A DNA stretch of 64,000 nucleotides from CALMBW01 sp963779645 (GTDB lineage: Bacteria; Actinomycetota; CADDZG01; WHSQ01). Both the position numbers and the translations under genes were made by a program. The notes beneath the pieces were generated by a model. The model was not told where the DNA came from. It saw only the letters and a list, made by a program, of their open reading frames with translations, and did no database searches. This document shows positions 44,329 to 51,933 of this stretch, one piece after another. Position 1 is the stretch's first letter, and each line of letters starts with the position of its first letter. The stretch lies in assembly GCA_963779645.1 (NCBI GenBank), contig CAVZYX010000015.1, positions 62,001-126,000 on the forward strand, read 5' to 3'.

Positions 44329-45506
44329 CTTTCCTCTTCATCGCGTTGGAAAACGATCTCTAGTCTCTCAGACTTCATGGAGGCCTCGGTTATCCGCCGG
44401 GAGAGCAACAACTTCGGCATCAGGATAGTGCGGCGATATGGCCCCACCTTGATGAACAACTCGTCTCCTTTGGTGGAGACATCGAGATCCGACTTTTCCG
44501 TGAACGGCAGCTTCAGAGTCAAGACATACGCAGCATCACTTCGCCTGTTGATCGACATCGGTTCTTCCTCGAAGAGCACCGCGGCAGGATCGAGGTCGCC
44601 GTACACCTCCTGACCGAGTTCGTTCAGAAGCTCGCTCCCGGTGAGTTCTCGGTCTCGAAGGTGCGCTCTCAATAAGGGGACAGGCGAGAAGCTCTCTTCG
44701 ATAGTCGCTAGATGTTCGGCCTGCAGCTCTTTCCAGCGAGCGAAGTACGGATCCGACACCTGTTCTGGGATCAAGCGGTTCGTGATGATCGCATCGACCC
44801 TGTACCCGAAGAGGTTCAGATACGTGAAGGTTCGCTGCGCCTCCACGATGACCATGCGTTCGGGGTTCACAACCAAACGTACCGAGGTCGTTGCCGGATC
44901 CGTGAGGATCTGACGAACTCCCTCGAGCCTGTCGTAGAAGCGCTGAACGGCGTCGTAGACCTTCGCTTGAGGCAGTGGCAGCGAGGTCAGTCTCTTAGCG
45001 ACAGGGCGGAGAGCCGACATCACCTTTCTTTCCACGGGAAAGATCTTCTCCATGTACCACTGGATGATGTCGGGCAGCGACAGAAGCCGGAGGGTTTCTC
45101 CGGTCGGCGCGCAGTCGACCACGAGGGTGTCGTAAGGATCCTGGTCGTGATGACGCTTAACGTCGGCGAGCGAGAACAACTCGTCAAGTCCAGGGATCAC
45201 CGATAACTCTTCGGATTCGACCTCCGCTAAACCCGCCCAGTTCAGAACCGCGATCATGTGTTCTTGGATCTCGCGCCAGTTCTCTTCAAGCCGCTGCTGT
45301 GGATCGATCTGTTCGGCCCAGAGATTGGCCCCAACCTCGATCGGGTCCGGACCCAACTCGGTCTCTAACGAGTCGGCGAGTGAATGGGCAGGATCCGTCG
45401 ACATGATCAGCGTCTTGCGCCCGGACGCGGCCATCCGCAGAGCGGTCGCCGCAGCAACGGTGGTCTTACCCACCCCGCCTTTCCCGGTGAACAAGACGAT
45501 CCTCAT
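44325..45506 (-). CDS. ArsA/Get3-family ATPase with C-terminal HSP20-like domain
   Basis: 393 residues. Deviant Walker A GKGGVGKTTVAAATA (~8-22), MSTDPAHSLADSLE, VVDCAPTGETLRLLSLP. Single ATPase half, unlike arsenite-pump ArsA with two; no cysteine pair for arsenite is visible. The last ~85 residues (AYVLTLKLPFTEKSDLDVS, GDELFIKVGPYRRTI) form an HSP20/p23-like beta-sandwich typical of this bacterial group. A chaperone or membrane-protein-targeting role is more likely than arsenic export. Confidence 0.88.
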   Translation of the reverse strand: MRIVLFTGKGGVGKTTVAAATALRMAASGRKTLIMSTDPAHSLADSLETELGPDPIEVGANLWAEQIDPQQRLEENWREIQEHMIAVLNWAGLAEVESEELSVIPGLDELFSLADVKRHHDQDPYDTLVVDCAPTGETLRLLSLPDIIQWYMEKIFPVERKVMSALRPVAKRLTSLPLPQAKVYDAVQRFYDRLEGVRQILTDPATTSVRLVVNPERMVIVEAQRTFTYLNLFGYRVDAIITNRLIPEQVSDPYFARWKELQAEHLATIEESFSPVPLLRAHLRDRELTGSELLNELGQEVYGDLDPAAVLFEEEPMSINRRSDAAYVLTLKLPFTEKSDLDVSTKGDELFIKVGPYRRTILMPKLLLSRRITEASMKSERLEIVFQRDEEER

Positions 45507-45941
45507 CTAGAGACTCTCAACTCTCTTCTTCAGGTCTTCGAGGGCTCCCCTGGCGATCTGCTTCTCGGCCTGCTTCTTGAGGAAGCCCGGCACGGGGAAA
45601 CCTGGATCGATCTCCATCTCGTACTGCACCTCGGTGACGTCATCGAACTCATCGAACCTGTACGACCCGTCGAGCTTCTTCACATCGCCGTCGACCAGGG
45701 TCCACGAGAAAGCTTCGGGAGCTTCGCTCCAGTCGTACTGCAGCGTGTACGCAACCACTTTCAATTTCGCGTCCACCTTGAACCAGACCTTGGTGGCCCG
45801 GCCCTCGTCGTCGGTCTCCTCGACCCGCGTTTCCTTGATATTTGCGTTCCAGTCTGGATACGCGTTGAAGTCGGTGGCGACCTCGAAGATCTTCTCCGCG
45901 GGCGCCTTGACGTCGATCGTGTCTTTCACCACATCGGTCAT
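45507..45941 (-). CDS. SRPBCC family protein
   Basis: 144 residues, START-like helix-grip fold: KDTIDVKAPAEKIFEVATDF, YPDWNANIKETRV, a central strand YTLQYDWSEAPEAFSW and a C-terminal amphipathic helix with KKQAEKQIA. Polyketide-cyclase-like ligand binder, ligand unknown. Its stop and start touch the neighbouring genes directly (0-bp spacing on both sides). Confidence 0.88.
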   Translation of the reverse strand: MTDVVKDTIDVKAPAEKIFEVATDFNAYPDWNANIKETRVEETDDEGRATKVWFKVDAKLKVVAYTLQYDWSEAPEAFSWTLVDGDVKKLDGSYRFDEFDDVTEVQYEMEIDPGFPVPGFLKKQAEKQIARGALEDLKKRVESL

Positions 45942-46724
45942 CTATGCCTCCTTCGGGGTGACATGAGGGAACGCTCTCTTCGTCGCTCGGAAGTATCCAA
46001 CGTTGACACAAAGGGTCTCGCCAACCCGCATCGACGACACCAGCGGCTGATGCACATGGCCGAAGTAGTGGCGCCGGGGCTTGGTGTCGAGGATGTACTC
46101 GAGCATGTCGGCGCTTCCTTGCTCTGATTTCCCAGCCAGGGTGTCGAAGCAAAGCTCGGGGACGGCCGGGGGGATATGGGTGCAGAGCACATCCACCGGG
46201 CCCAGTCCATCGATCTTGGACTTCATCTCCTCCGGCGTGATCTCGCCGGCTACGTGCAACGGGGTCGGAAGGGCGCCCCCGACGAAGCCGAAGCGCTCGC
46301 CTTCGATCTCGAAGACCTCTCCGTCGGCCCACACGACACCCGATCCGCTGTCGACGAAGTTACGCGCCATCGGCGGGATATCGACGTTTCCGAGGATGAG
46401 ATAGGTCGGGTCGGTGAGGGCCGCGAACACCTCCGTGTAGTCGAGCAACGCCAAGCGGGTGAACTCTGTGCGGATCTCGTCCCTGCGACCGTCGGAACGT
46501 TCGGCGATCAGGCGACGCGCTTCCTCGTAGTTACCTTCGAGCCGCATCTGGCTCACCTGCGCGACGGCTTCAACCCCGAAGATCTCGACGAGGATGCCGG
46601 TCATCTCGAAGTAATCGATGACGTTCAGGAGATCGCCAAGCAGAAGCAGGGTGGACCCATCCGGGATGGCTTTCCTCAAGGGGTCGCATGCACCATGGAG
46701 ATCGGAAACGACGTGAACCGCCAT
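45942..46724 (-). CDS. Metallophosphoesterase
   Basis: 260 residues. Di-metal motifs: VVSDLHGACDPL, LLLGDLLNVIDYF, LILGNVDIPP, LCTHIPP and YFGHVHQP. Likely a cytoplasmic phosphodiesterase or phosphomonoesterase of unknown substrate. First gene of the eight-gene leftward operon; 23 bp separate it from the divergent asparaginase-like gene. Confidence 0.9.
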   Translation of the reverse strand: MAVHVVSDLHGACDPLRKAIPDGSTLLLLGDLLNVIDYFEMTGILVEIFGVEAVAQVSQMRLEGNYEEARRLIAERSDGRRDEIRTEFTRLALLDYTEVFAALTDPTYLILGNVDIPPMARNFVDSGSGVVWADGEVFEIEGERFGFVGGALPTPLHVAGEITPEEMKSKIDGLGPVDVLCTHIPPAVPELCFDTLAGKSEQGSADMLEYILDTKPRRHYFGHVHQPLVSSMRVGETLCVNVGYFRATKRAFPHVTPKEA

Positions 46725-46747
46725 GGGGCCATCGTAGTCTGACCGCC

Positions 46748-47593
46748 ATGTCGGTCGTCTTCGTCCACGGTGGGGTCTCAGGGACCGTTAAGGAGCAACC
46801 GCCTTCCTTACGTGTCGCGTTCGAAGATCTTGCAGGGAGCCACCTCGACCTGGTTGAGAAAGCCCTGCGTGCGCTCGAGGATCACCCCGATCTCAACGCT
46901 GGGTATGGAGCGGTGCTCAACCGGCACGGAGAGATCGAACTCGATGCCGGCATCGCCGATGGATCAACCGGATCCGTGGGTGGTGTCGCCAATGTAACTG
47001 TGAGATATCCGATCACGCTCGCTCGCATGGTTCTGGAGAACACCCCGCATGTGTTGGTCACCGGTCGCGGCGCACACGACTTGGCGACCGGGATGGAACA
47101 GCTCTCCTCAACCACACCCGAGCGTGTAACCGACTACGAACGAGCATCAAGATCGGGTGCTCTCGACCTCGACAGCTTCGGAGCCCCCGAACATGTCGAC
47201 ACCGTCGGAGCGGTTGCCCTCGACGACTCTGGTCGGCTAGCGGCTGGATCCTCTACGGGAGGCGTGTTCGGGAAGATGCGAGGTCGCGTTGGGGATGCTC
47301 CGATAGTGGGTGCCGGTTTCTATGCATCTGGGTCCGCGGCAGTGGTGGGAACCGGTGTAGGCGAGTTGTTCCTAAAGACTTCTGCGAGTTTGCGAGTGGC
47401 ATTGTTGATGGAAAGCGGCGCTCACCCACAGGAAGCGTGCGAACAAGTCATCCGCTTCCTGGGCGAACGGAAAGATAGTGCTGCGGGGCTACTCGCCCTT
47501 GATCATCTGGGGCGCGTGGGGGCCGCGTACCGTGGCGGGTCGTTGCGGGTGGAAGGCGTCGACGGAGTGGTCGAGGCTGTCCAACTCCCCTAG
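46748..47593 (+). CDS. Isoaspartyl peptidase/L-asparaginase (Ntn-hydrolase)
   Basis: 281 residues from the ATG at 46748. Plant-type asparaginase fold: ALRALEDHPDLNAGYGAVLN near the start, RYPITLARMVLE, and the autocleavage site HVDTVGAVALDDSGRLAAGSSTGG (split) with the Thr of DTVGAV as nucleophile; GKMRGRVGDAPIVGAGFYAS binds substrate. The proenzyme would cut before that Thr into alpha and beta subunits. Hydrolyses isoaspartyl peptides or asparagine. Confidence 0.9.
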   Translation: MSVVFVHGGVSGTVKEQPPSLRVAFEDLAGSHLDLVEKALRALEDHPDLNAGYGAVLNRHGEIELDAGIADGSTGSVGGVANVTVRYPITLARMVLENTPHVLVTGRGAHDLATGMEQLSSTTPERVTDYERASRSGALDLDSFGAPEHVDTVGAVALDDSGRLAAGSSTGGVFGKMRGRVGDAPIVGAGFYASGSAAVVGTGVGELFLKTSASLRVALLMESGAHPQEACEQVIRFLGERKDSAAGLLALDHLGRVGAAYRGGSLRVEGVDGVVEAVQLP

Positions 47594-47594
47594 A

Positions 47595-48353
47595 TCAGGG
47601 AAGTGTGTTGTTTCCGGCCGAAGCACCCATGAAGAGCTGGACGAATAGCAATCCCAATAGCACCAGTACCAGGTAGAGGAACATCCTGCCCTTGAGCAGC
47701 GAGAGATTCGGTTGGCCTTCAGCAGCGCGGTACGCGTCGTGAGCAGAGACCGCCCACATCCCGAGAGCGAAGACAACGAAAACGAAGCCAAGAACCTTCG
47801 AGCCGGCCGCATCCACTGAGAGCCCCGCGATAACGGCTGCAAGTAACCAGGCTCCGATCGCGATCCTCGCAACCGCTTCACCCCAGAGACCGAGGTAACC
47901 GTGTCCTGCCCCCGGGAAGGCTAGAGCGATCATCGCGGTGAGGCGAGGGTCTCTCTTCTTCTTCACCTTCCCTTGGCCAGGTTCGACGGTCTGACGCAGC
48001 GTCGCTCCACAAACCTGACAAGCCTCGGACGTTATGGGGTTGAAAGTGCCGCAGGTTGCACAGGTCCAGGCCACGCCGAAATTCGTCACCGTGAAAGGGC
48101 CGTGCTGCTTCCCGATCGCGGCCTCATGCAGCTGATGAGCGTGGGGCGGAGAGATCGAAGCATCGGCGGCCGTCGGAAGACTCTCGACTAGAGAAAGAGG
48201 CGCCTCTGTTGTAGGAGTTTCCCGAATCTCGGCTTCGGGCCGCGCTTCAGCGACCGGCTCCGGAGCCGGAGGCGGAGTGAACCTCTTCAGGCATTGGCCG
48301 CACCAGTCGGCTTCGGCGGGGTTCAGGCCCCCGCAATCGGGACAGCGGATCAC
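47595..48353 (-). CDS. Double zinc-ribbon membrane protein
   Basis: 252 residues from the GTG at 48353 (MIRCPDCGGLN); an in-frame start at 48446 would add 31 poorly conserved residues. N-terminal ribbon CPDCGGLNPAEADWCGQCL, a Pro/Glu-rich linker, a RanBP2-type finger WTCATCGTFNPITSEACQVCG (~100-125), then four to five membrane helices beginning TAMIALAFPGAGHGYLGLWG, a TM2-like glycine pattern. Function unknown. Ends 1 bp after the convergent asparaginase-like gene. Confidence 0.75.
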   Translation of the reverse strand: MIRCPDCGGLNPAEADWCGQCLKRFTPPPAPEPVAEARPEAEIRETPTTEAPLSLVESLPTAADASISPPHAHQLHEAAIGKQHGPFTVTNFGVAWTCATCGTFNPITSEACQVCGATLRQTVEPGQGKVKKKRDPRLTAMIALAFPGAGHGYLGLWGEAVARIAIGAWLLAAVIAGLSVDAAGSKVLGFVFVVFALGMWAVSAHDAYRAAEGQPNLSLLKGRMFLYLVLVLLGLLFVQLFMGASAGNNTLP

Positions 48354-48462
48354 AGTGTGTCTATCGTCCCCCGTCGCCCGGGACTGAAAGCGGCTTTTCG
48401 CTCGTTCTGTGTCATTGAGCGGCGAGTCTCTAGCCGCTGATGCCACGGTTCGCAGTGCGGCG

Positions 48463-49263
48463 CTAGCCGTAAGTGTGTTCGGGGGCCGGGTAGGTTCCGT
48501 CGGCTACTTCGCTTGCAAAGGTTCGCGCCGCTTCGACTATCTGCTCGCCCAGGTTGGCGTAACGCTTGACGAAGCGAGGCAGGTACTGGCTCGCAGTGAT
48601 CCCAAGGAAGTCGTGCCACACGAGAACCTGACCATCTGTACTAGACCCGGCCCCGATGCCGATCGTGGGAACCGAGACACTCTGTGTCACCTGCTCGGCG
48701 ACAGCACTTGGTACCGCCTCGAGGACGATCGAGAAAACGCCTGCGCTCTCGAGATCCTTCGCGTCCTGGACGATCTGGTGAGCAGATTCCTCGGTCTTGC
48801 CCTGCACCCGGAAGCCACCGAACTGGTTGAACGACTGCGGGGTAAGGCCGAGGTGACCCATGACCGGGATCCCAGCATCGGTGAGCCGATGCACGAGTTC
48901 GACGACGCGCTTCCCGCCTTCGAGCTTCACGGCGTTGGCTCCGGCCTCTTTCAGAAAACGGCCGGCATTGCGGATGCCGTCCTCGATCGAGCCCTGATAG
49001 CTCATGAACGGCATGTCGCCGACCACGAACGCGTTCGTCCGGCCTCGCACAACAGCCGCTGTGTGATGGATCATCTCGTCCATCGTTACGGGGACCGTGC
49101 TCTCGTAACCGAGCACCACCATCCCTAACGTGTCGCCCACCAGGATCAGAGGGATCCCGGCTTCATCCAGCAGGCGCGCTGAATGAGCCTCGTAAGCGGT
49201 GAGCATCACGAACTTCTCGCCGCGCTCTTTGAAAGCGCGGATGTCACGGACCGTGACTGCCAT
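48463..49263 (-). CDS. panB: 3-methyl-2-oxobutanoate hydroxymethyltransferase (PanB)
   Basis: 266 residues. First step of pantothenate synthesis: ketoisovalerate + methylene-THF to ketopantoate. Seen: MLTAYEAHSARLLDEAGI, ILVGDTLGMVVLGYEST, DMPFMSYQGS, VKLEGG, GHLGLTPQS and IGIGAGSSTDGQVLVWHD. The metal Asp and catalytic Glu are present. No panC or panD adjacent. Confidence 0.95.
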   Translation of the reverse strand: MAVTVRDIRAFKERGEKFVMLTAYEAHSARLLDEAGIPLILVGDTLGMVVLGYESTVPVTMDEMIHHTAAVVRGRTNAFVVGDMPFMSYQGSIEDGIRNAGRFLKEAGANAVKLEGGKRVVELVHRLTDAGIPVMGHLGLTPQSFNQFGGFRVQGKTEESAHQIVQDAKDLESAGVFSIVLEAVPSAVAEQVTQSVSVPTIGIGAGSSTDGQVLVWHDFLGITASQYLPRFVKRYANLGEQIVEAARTFASEVADGTYPAPEHTYG

Positions 49264-49309
49264 ATCGTCGACTCCTCTCGGGGTAGCCGCGTTGTCAGTA
49301 TCAATAGTA

Positions 49310-49340
49310 AAGGGCGGGGCGCTTTAGGCGCCCCGCCCTT
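49310..49340 (-). terminator. Strong terminator after the secreted PPC-like gene
   Basis: AAGGGCGGGGCGC (49310-49322) pairs perfectly with GCGCCCCGCCCTT (49328-49340), 13 bp with a 5-nt loop, followed on the minus strand by TTACTATTG. Separates the secreted-protein array from panB. Confidence 0.85.
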
Positions 49341-49357
49341 AGAAGCTCTTGTTCCGG

Positions 49358-49999
49358 CTAGGGAGTGACGACGGGAGCATTGACGCCCTCGCCAACCCAA
49401 GCCTTCAGCGTGAAGTCGCCGCCCTCACCCAGCCAGTTCTGGACGTCGACGGTGTAGCCACCGCAGTCGGGGGTGATGAGACCGACGATCTTCTCTGACG
49501 TGTTCGTCGACTCGCCAGCGTTACCGCCCTGGTTAGACGGGTTGATACCGAAAACGGGATCTTCGACGTCTGCCTCAAGCCCAGGCTGAAATCCATGAGA
49601 GGCAGCAACCTCTTCACCGGTTGGCCAGTAGACCCGCAAGTCGTAGTCACGCTTCGTCGGGAACTCGAAGAGGAGGTAGAGCCCTGCCTCGGCTGCAGCG
49701 CTGTCAACCTGGATGTTGACGAACTGGTTCGAGTACGGAAGGCCAGCGCCGACCAGGTCTGCATCGCCAAGAGATTCACCCAAGGTGATGGGCACCTCGA
49801 CGGGCGCTTCTTCTGTTGCGGCATCCGTGACGATGAAGCCTTCGGCTCCGGCACCGAGTTCGCCCGGCGCGTAAGGAGCACAGGCCGGCGGAGTGGTCGG
49901 CTTGGGCTTCTTTGGCTTTTTCCTCTTTGCGTCGGCAGGCATAGCCCACACCGCGGCTACAAGCGTCGTCGTCAGAACCACTGTCAGTGTCTTGCGCAT
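49358..49999 (-). CDS. Secreted PPC-like protein, intact member of a tandem array
   Basis: 213 residues. Signal peptide (RKTLTVVLTTTLVAAVWAMPADA) followed by KRKKPKKPKPTTP, then a beta-sandwich like bacterial pre-peptidase C-terminal domains: VNIQVDSAAAEAGLYLLFEF, DYDLRVYWPTG, CGGYTVDVQNWLGEGGDFTL. Two cysteines. It is the only intact one of three adjacent copies; copies two and three lie immediately upstream. Function unknown; exported. Confidence 0.8.
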   Translation of the reverse strand: MRKTLTVVLTTTLVAAVWAMPADAKRKKPKKPKPTTPPACAPYAPGELGAGAEGFIVTDAATEEAPVEVPITLGESLGDADLVGAGLPYSNQFVNIQVDSAAAEAGLYLLFEFPTKRDYDLRVYWPTGEEVAASHGFQPGLEADVEDPVFGINPSNQGGNAGESTNTSEKIVGLITPDCGGYTVDVQNWLGEGGDFTLKAWVGEGVNAPVVTP

Positions 50000-50030
50000 C
50001 TCGGTTCTCCCCTTTATCTGTCTGTGTTTC

Positions 50031-50620
50031 CTAGGCTGGGTCGTTTGCGATCTCGCCGAGCCACAAAGTCACCGTGTAGTCGCCGCCTTCGCCGAGGAAG
50101 TTGGCGAAGTCGATGGTGTAACCGGCGCAGTCCGCGGTACGGAGGCCATCGATCTGCTCGGCTCCTTGCGTCGAGTGGCCACCGGATCCGGTTCCATCGA
50201 GGGGCCCGCCGAAACTTGGTTGAATCCCCCGACGTGGGCCGCCTCGGCACCATCGGCGTAGTAGACATAGAGATCGTGATCCTCGTAGACCGGGAATGAG
50301 TACTTGATGTACAGCCCCGCCTCCGCGGCCGCTGAGTCGACCTGGATGTTGCGGAACGTGTGAACGCGTGCCGTCGTAGAACCGAGGCCGCCATCGTTAC
50401 CTTGGCCCATCTCCTGAGTCACGGTTAGCTCGAGCGGGGCATCAGCGGTGTTGGCGTCCGTCACCTTTACGGTTTCGGCGTCCGCACCCTGAGCCCGGCA
50501 ACATATGCAGCACAGCCCGGCTTGGGTTTGGGCTTTTTCTTCTTTGCCTCAGCCGGAATCAGCCCAGAAGACCGAAGCAACCAGCGATGCAGTCAGAACA
50601 ACCGTGAGGGTCTTTCTCAT
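50031..50620 (-). pseudogene. Second PPC-like secreted protein copy, at least three frame breaks
   Basis: Starts MRKTLTVVLTASLVASVF at 50620, nearly identical to the neighbour. The frame then jumps to GLIPAEAKKKKPKPKPGCAAYVAG, jumps again near 50480 to GADAETVKVTDANTADAP and FRNIQVDSAAAEAGLYIKY, and near 50210 once more to GPLDGTGSGGHSTQGAEQ and CAGYTIDFANFLGEGGDYTV, ending at the TAG 50031-50033. Three breaks in one small gene next to an intact copy favour real decay, although error cannot be excluded. Confidence 0.75.
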
Positions 50621-50630
50621 ATCCGCCTCC

Positions 50631-50810
50631 TAGACGTAGCTCTTCGCTGCCGGAGCAGCAGGATCGTTCAGGATCTCGCCGAGCCACAGGGTCACTGTGT
50701 GATCGCCGCCCTCGCCGATGAAGTTCGCAAAGTCAAGCGTGTAGCCGGAACCCGCTTACGCATTGGTCTGTTCCCCTTTGAACGAGTCCGGACCAGCGCC
50801 CGGCTTCTCT
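50631..50810 (-). pseudogene. Third PPC-like copy, C-terminal remnant
   Basis: The leftward frame ending at the TAG 50631-50633 encodes GSGYTLDFANFIGEGGDHTV and TLWLGEILNDPAAPAAKSYV, clearly the C-terminal strands of the two neighbouring proteins. An in-frame TAA near 50759 precedes it, and only AGPDSFKGEQTNA-like residues upstream can be matched. No start or signal peptide remains. The rest of the gap to 50890 holds nothing I can identify. Confidence 0.7.
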
Positions 50811-50890
50811 GCTGTTTGTTCTAGGGAGATTCGGCCCCCGCCGCCCGATTCCTCCCCCTACTGGGGGAGGCAAAAAGGGCCCCGGAGTGG

Positions 50891-51796
50891 CTATCTGGCG
50901 GCCCGGAGGCGCCGGGCGACTGCTGCTCTGATCTCAGCCTCGGTCCCCTCTGCCTGGAAGGTCACGTCGTCCCAGTCGTAATAGAGAAGTTCTATGCCTG
51001 TTGACCTGATCCGACGATCGCGCCGGATATCGCGGCCTGAGCTCTCGGTGTCGTGCCACCTTCGGCTATGGCACTCGATCCCCAAGCACACCGCAGACAA
51101 GTAGAAGTCGATGAAGTAGGTGTGCCCGTCGATGATGACTTTGTAGTTGGGAATGATCTCGAAGCCCTCGATCCGCTTCAGGATCCGAAGCATCTTTGTC
51201 TCCATCACTGAACGGACTTTTTCGTCGCGTGGGTCTCGGCCCGAGACCAGCTTGGTGAGCGTTTTCATTCCCCGCCTCCCTGCGTGGTCGGCCAGGAAGG
51301 CTTGCAGCCGGTCGATCGTGGTCAAGGAACGGCGAAGAGCGTCATCGAGGGCAAGGCCAACGATCTTCGGTGTCGAGGTGGCGGCCAAGTCAAGGAGGAC
51401 ACGTTCAACCCTGGGAACCCGACACCCATTCACTGACCTGGTCGGGGGCCGATCTTGTGGCAATAGCCGTCGACCCCTGAGCCCTTCAGGTGCCACGCCC
51501 GTATATAGAGCTACCTCAATCTCGCTCGGTCGATCGATCCCATCCAGTCGCAAGATGTATGCAGCGGTTGGTCCAAAGAAGTGGCCTCGGCCCCCAAGCC
51601 ACAACCCCGTAGCAACGAGCTTGTTCTCCCATGTGTCTGGTGTGCCCGGAAGACGGTAAATACGCGGAAGGACCTCGACCCAACCCTCGAATTTGCACAT
51701 CCTGTAGAGCTGGTCATCAGAGACGCTCCAAGCGCGGAGCTGTGCCCTGGTTACGTGACCCTTCTGGCGCGCTGCCTGTCGGTTGATCGCACTCAT
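50891..51796 (-). CDS. DUF559-type endonuclease-like protein with AbiEi-like HTH
   Basis: 301 residues. N-terminal winged-helix region of the AbiEi antitoxin type (GHVTRAQLRAWSVSDDQLYR, PRIYRLPGTP), central helical part with VPRVERVLLDLAATSTP, and a C-terminal Vsr/DUF559-like nuclease fold: ETKMLRILKRIEG, YFIDFYLSAVCLGIECHSRR, RRDRRIRSTGIELLYYDWDD. Widespread in actinobacteria without proven function. No partner AbiEii toxin is adjacent, so it is not a recognisable toxin-antitoxin pair. Confidence 0.82.
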   Translation of the reverse strand: MSAINRQAARQKGHVTRAQLRAWSVSDDQLYRMCKFEGWVEVLPRIYRLPGTPDTWENKLVATGLWLGGRGHFFGPTAAYILRLDGIDRPSEIEVALYTGVAPEGLRGRRLLPQDRPPTRSVNGCRVPRVERVLLDLAATSTPKIVGLALDDALRRSLTTIDRLQAFLADHAGRRGMKTLTKLVSGRDPRDEKVRSVMETKMLRILKRIEGFEIIPNYKVIIDGHTYFIDFYLSAVCLGIECHSRRWHDTESSGRDIRRDRRIRSTGIELLYYDWDDVTFQAEGTEAEIRAAVARRLRAAR

Positions 51797-51898
51797 GACG
51801 CAAGACCATCAGGTTCGAATGCGCCGCGCTGTGAACTCGTTCACAGTCTCCTCGGATACCGCGCATAGCGCGGAGTTAGAGGAGACGAAGAGGGAGAA

Positions 51899-51918
51899 GG
51901 GGCCCCCGAAGGGGCCCT
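51899..51918 (-). terminator. GC-rich hairpin after acyl-CoA synthetase gene
   Basis: GGGGCCCC and GGGGCCCT around CGAA form an 8-bp stem (one G-U), 15 bp beyond the stop at 51934 on the minus strand, followed by CTTCTCCC. Confidence 0.6.
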
Positions 51919-51933
51919 CTCAATGCTCTGTGG

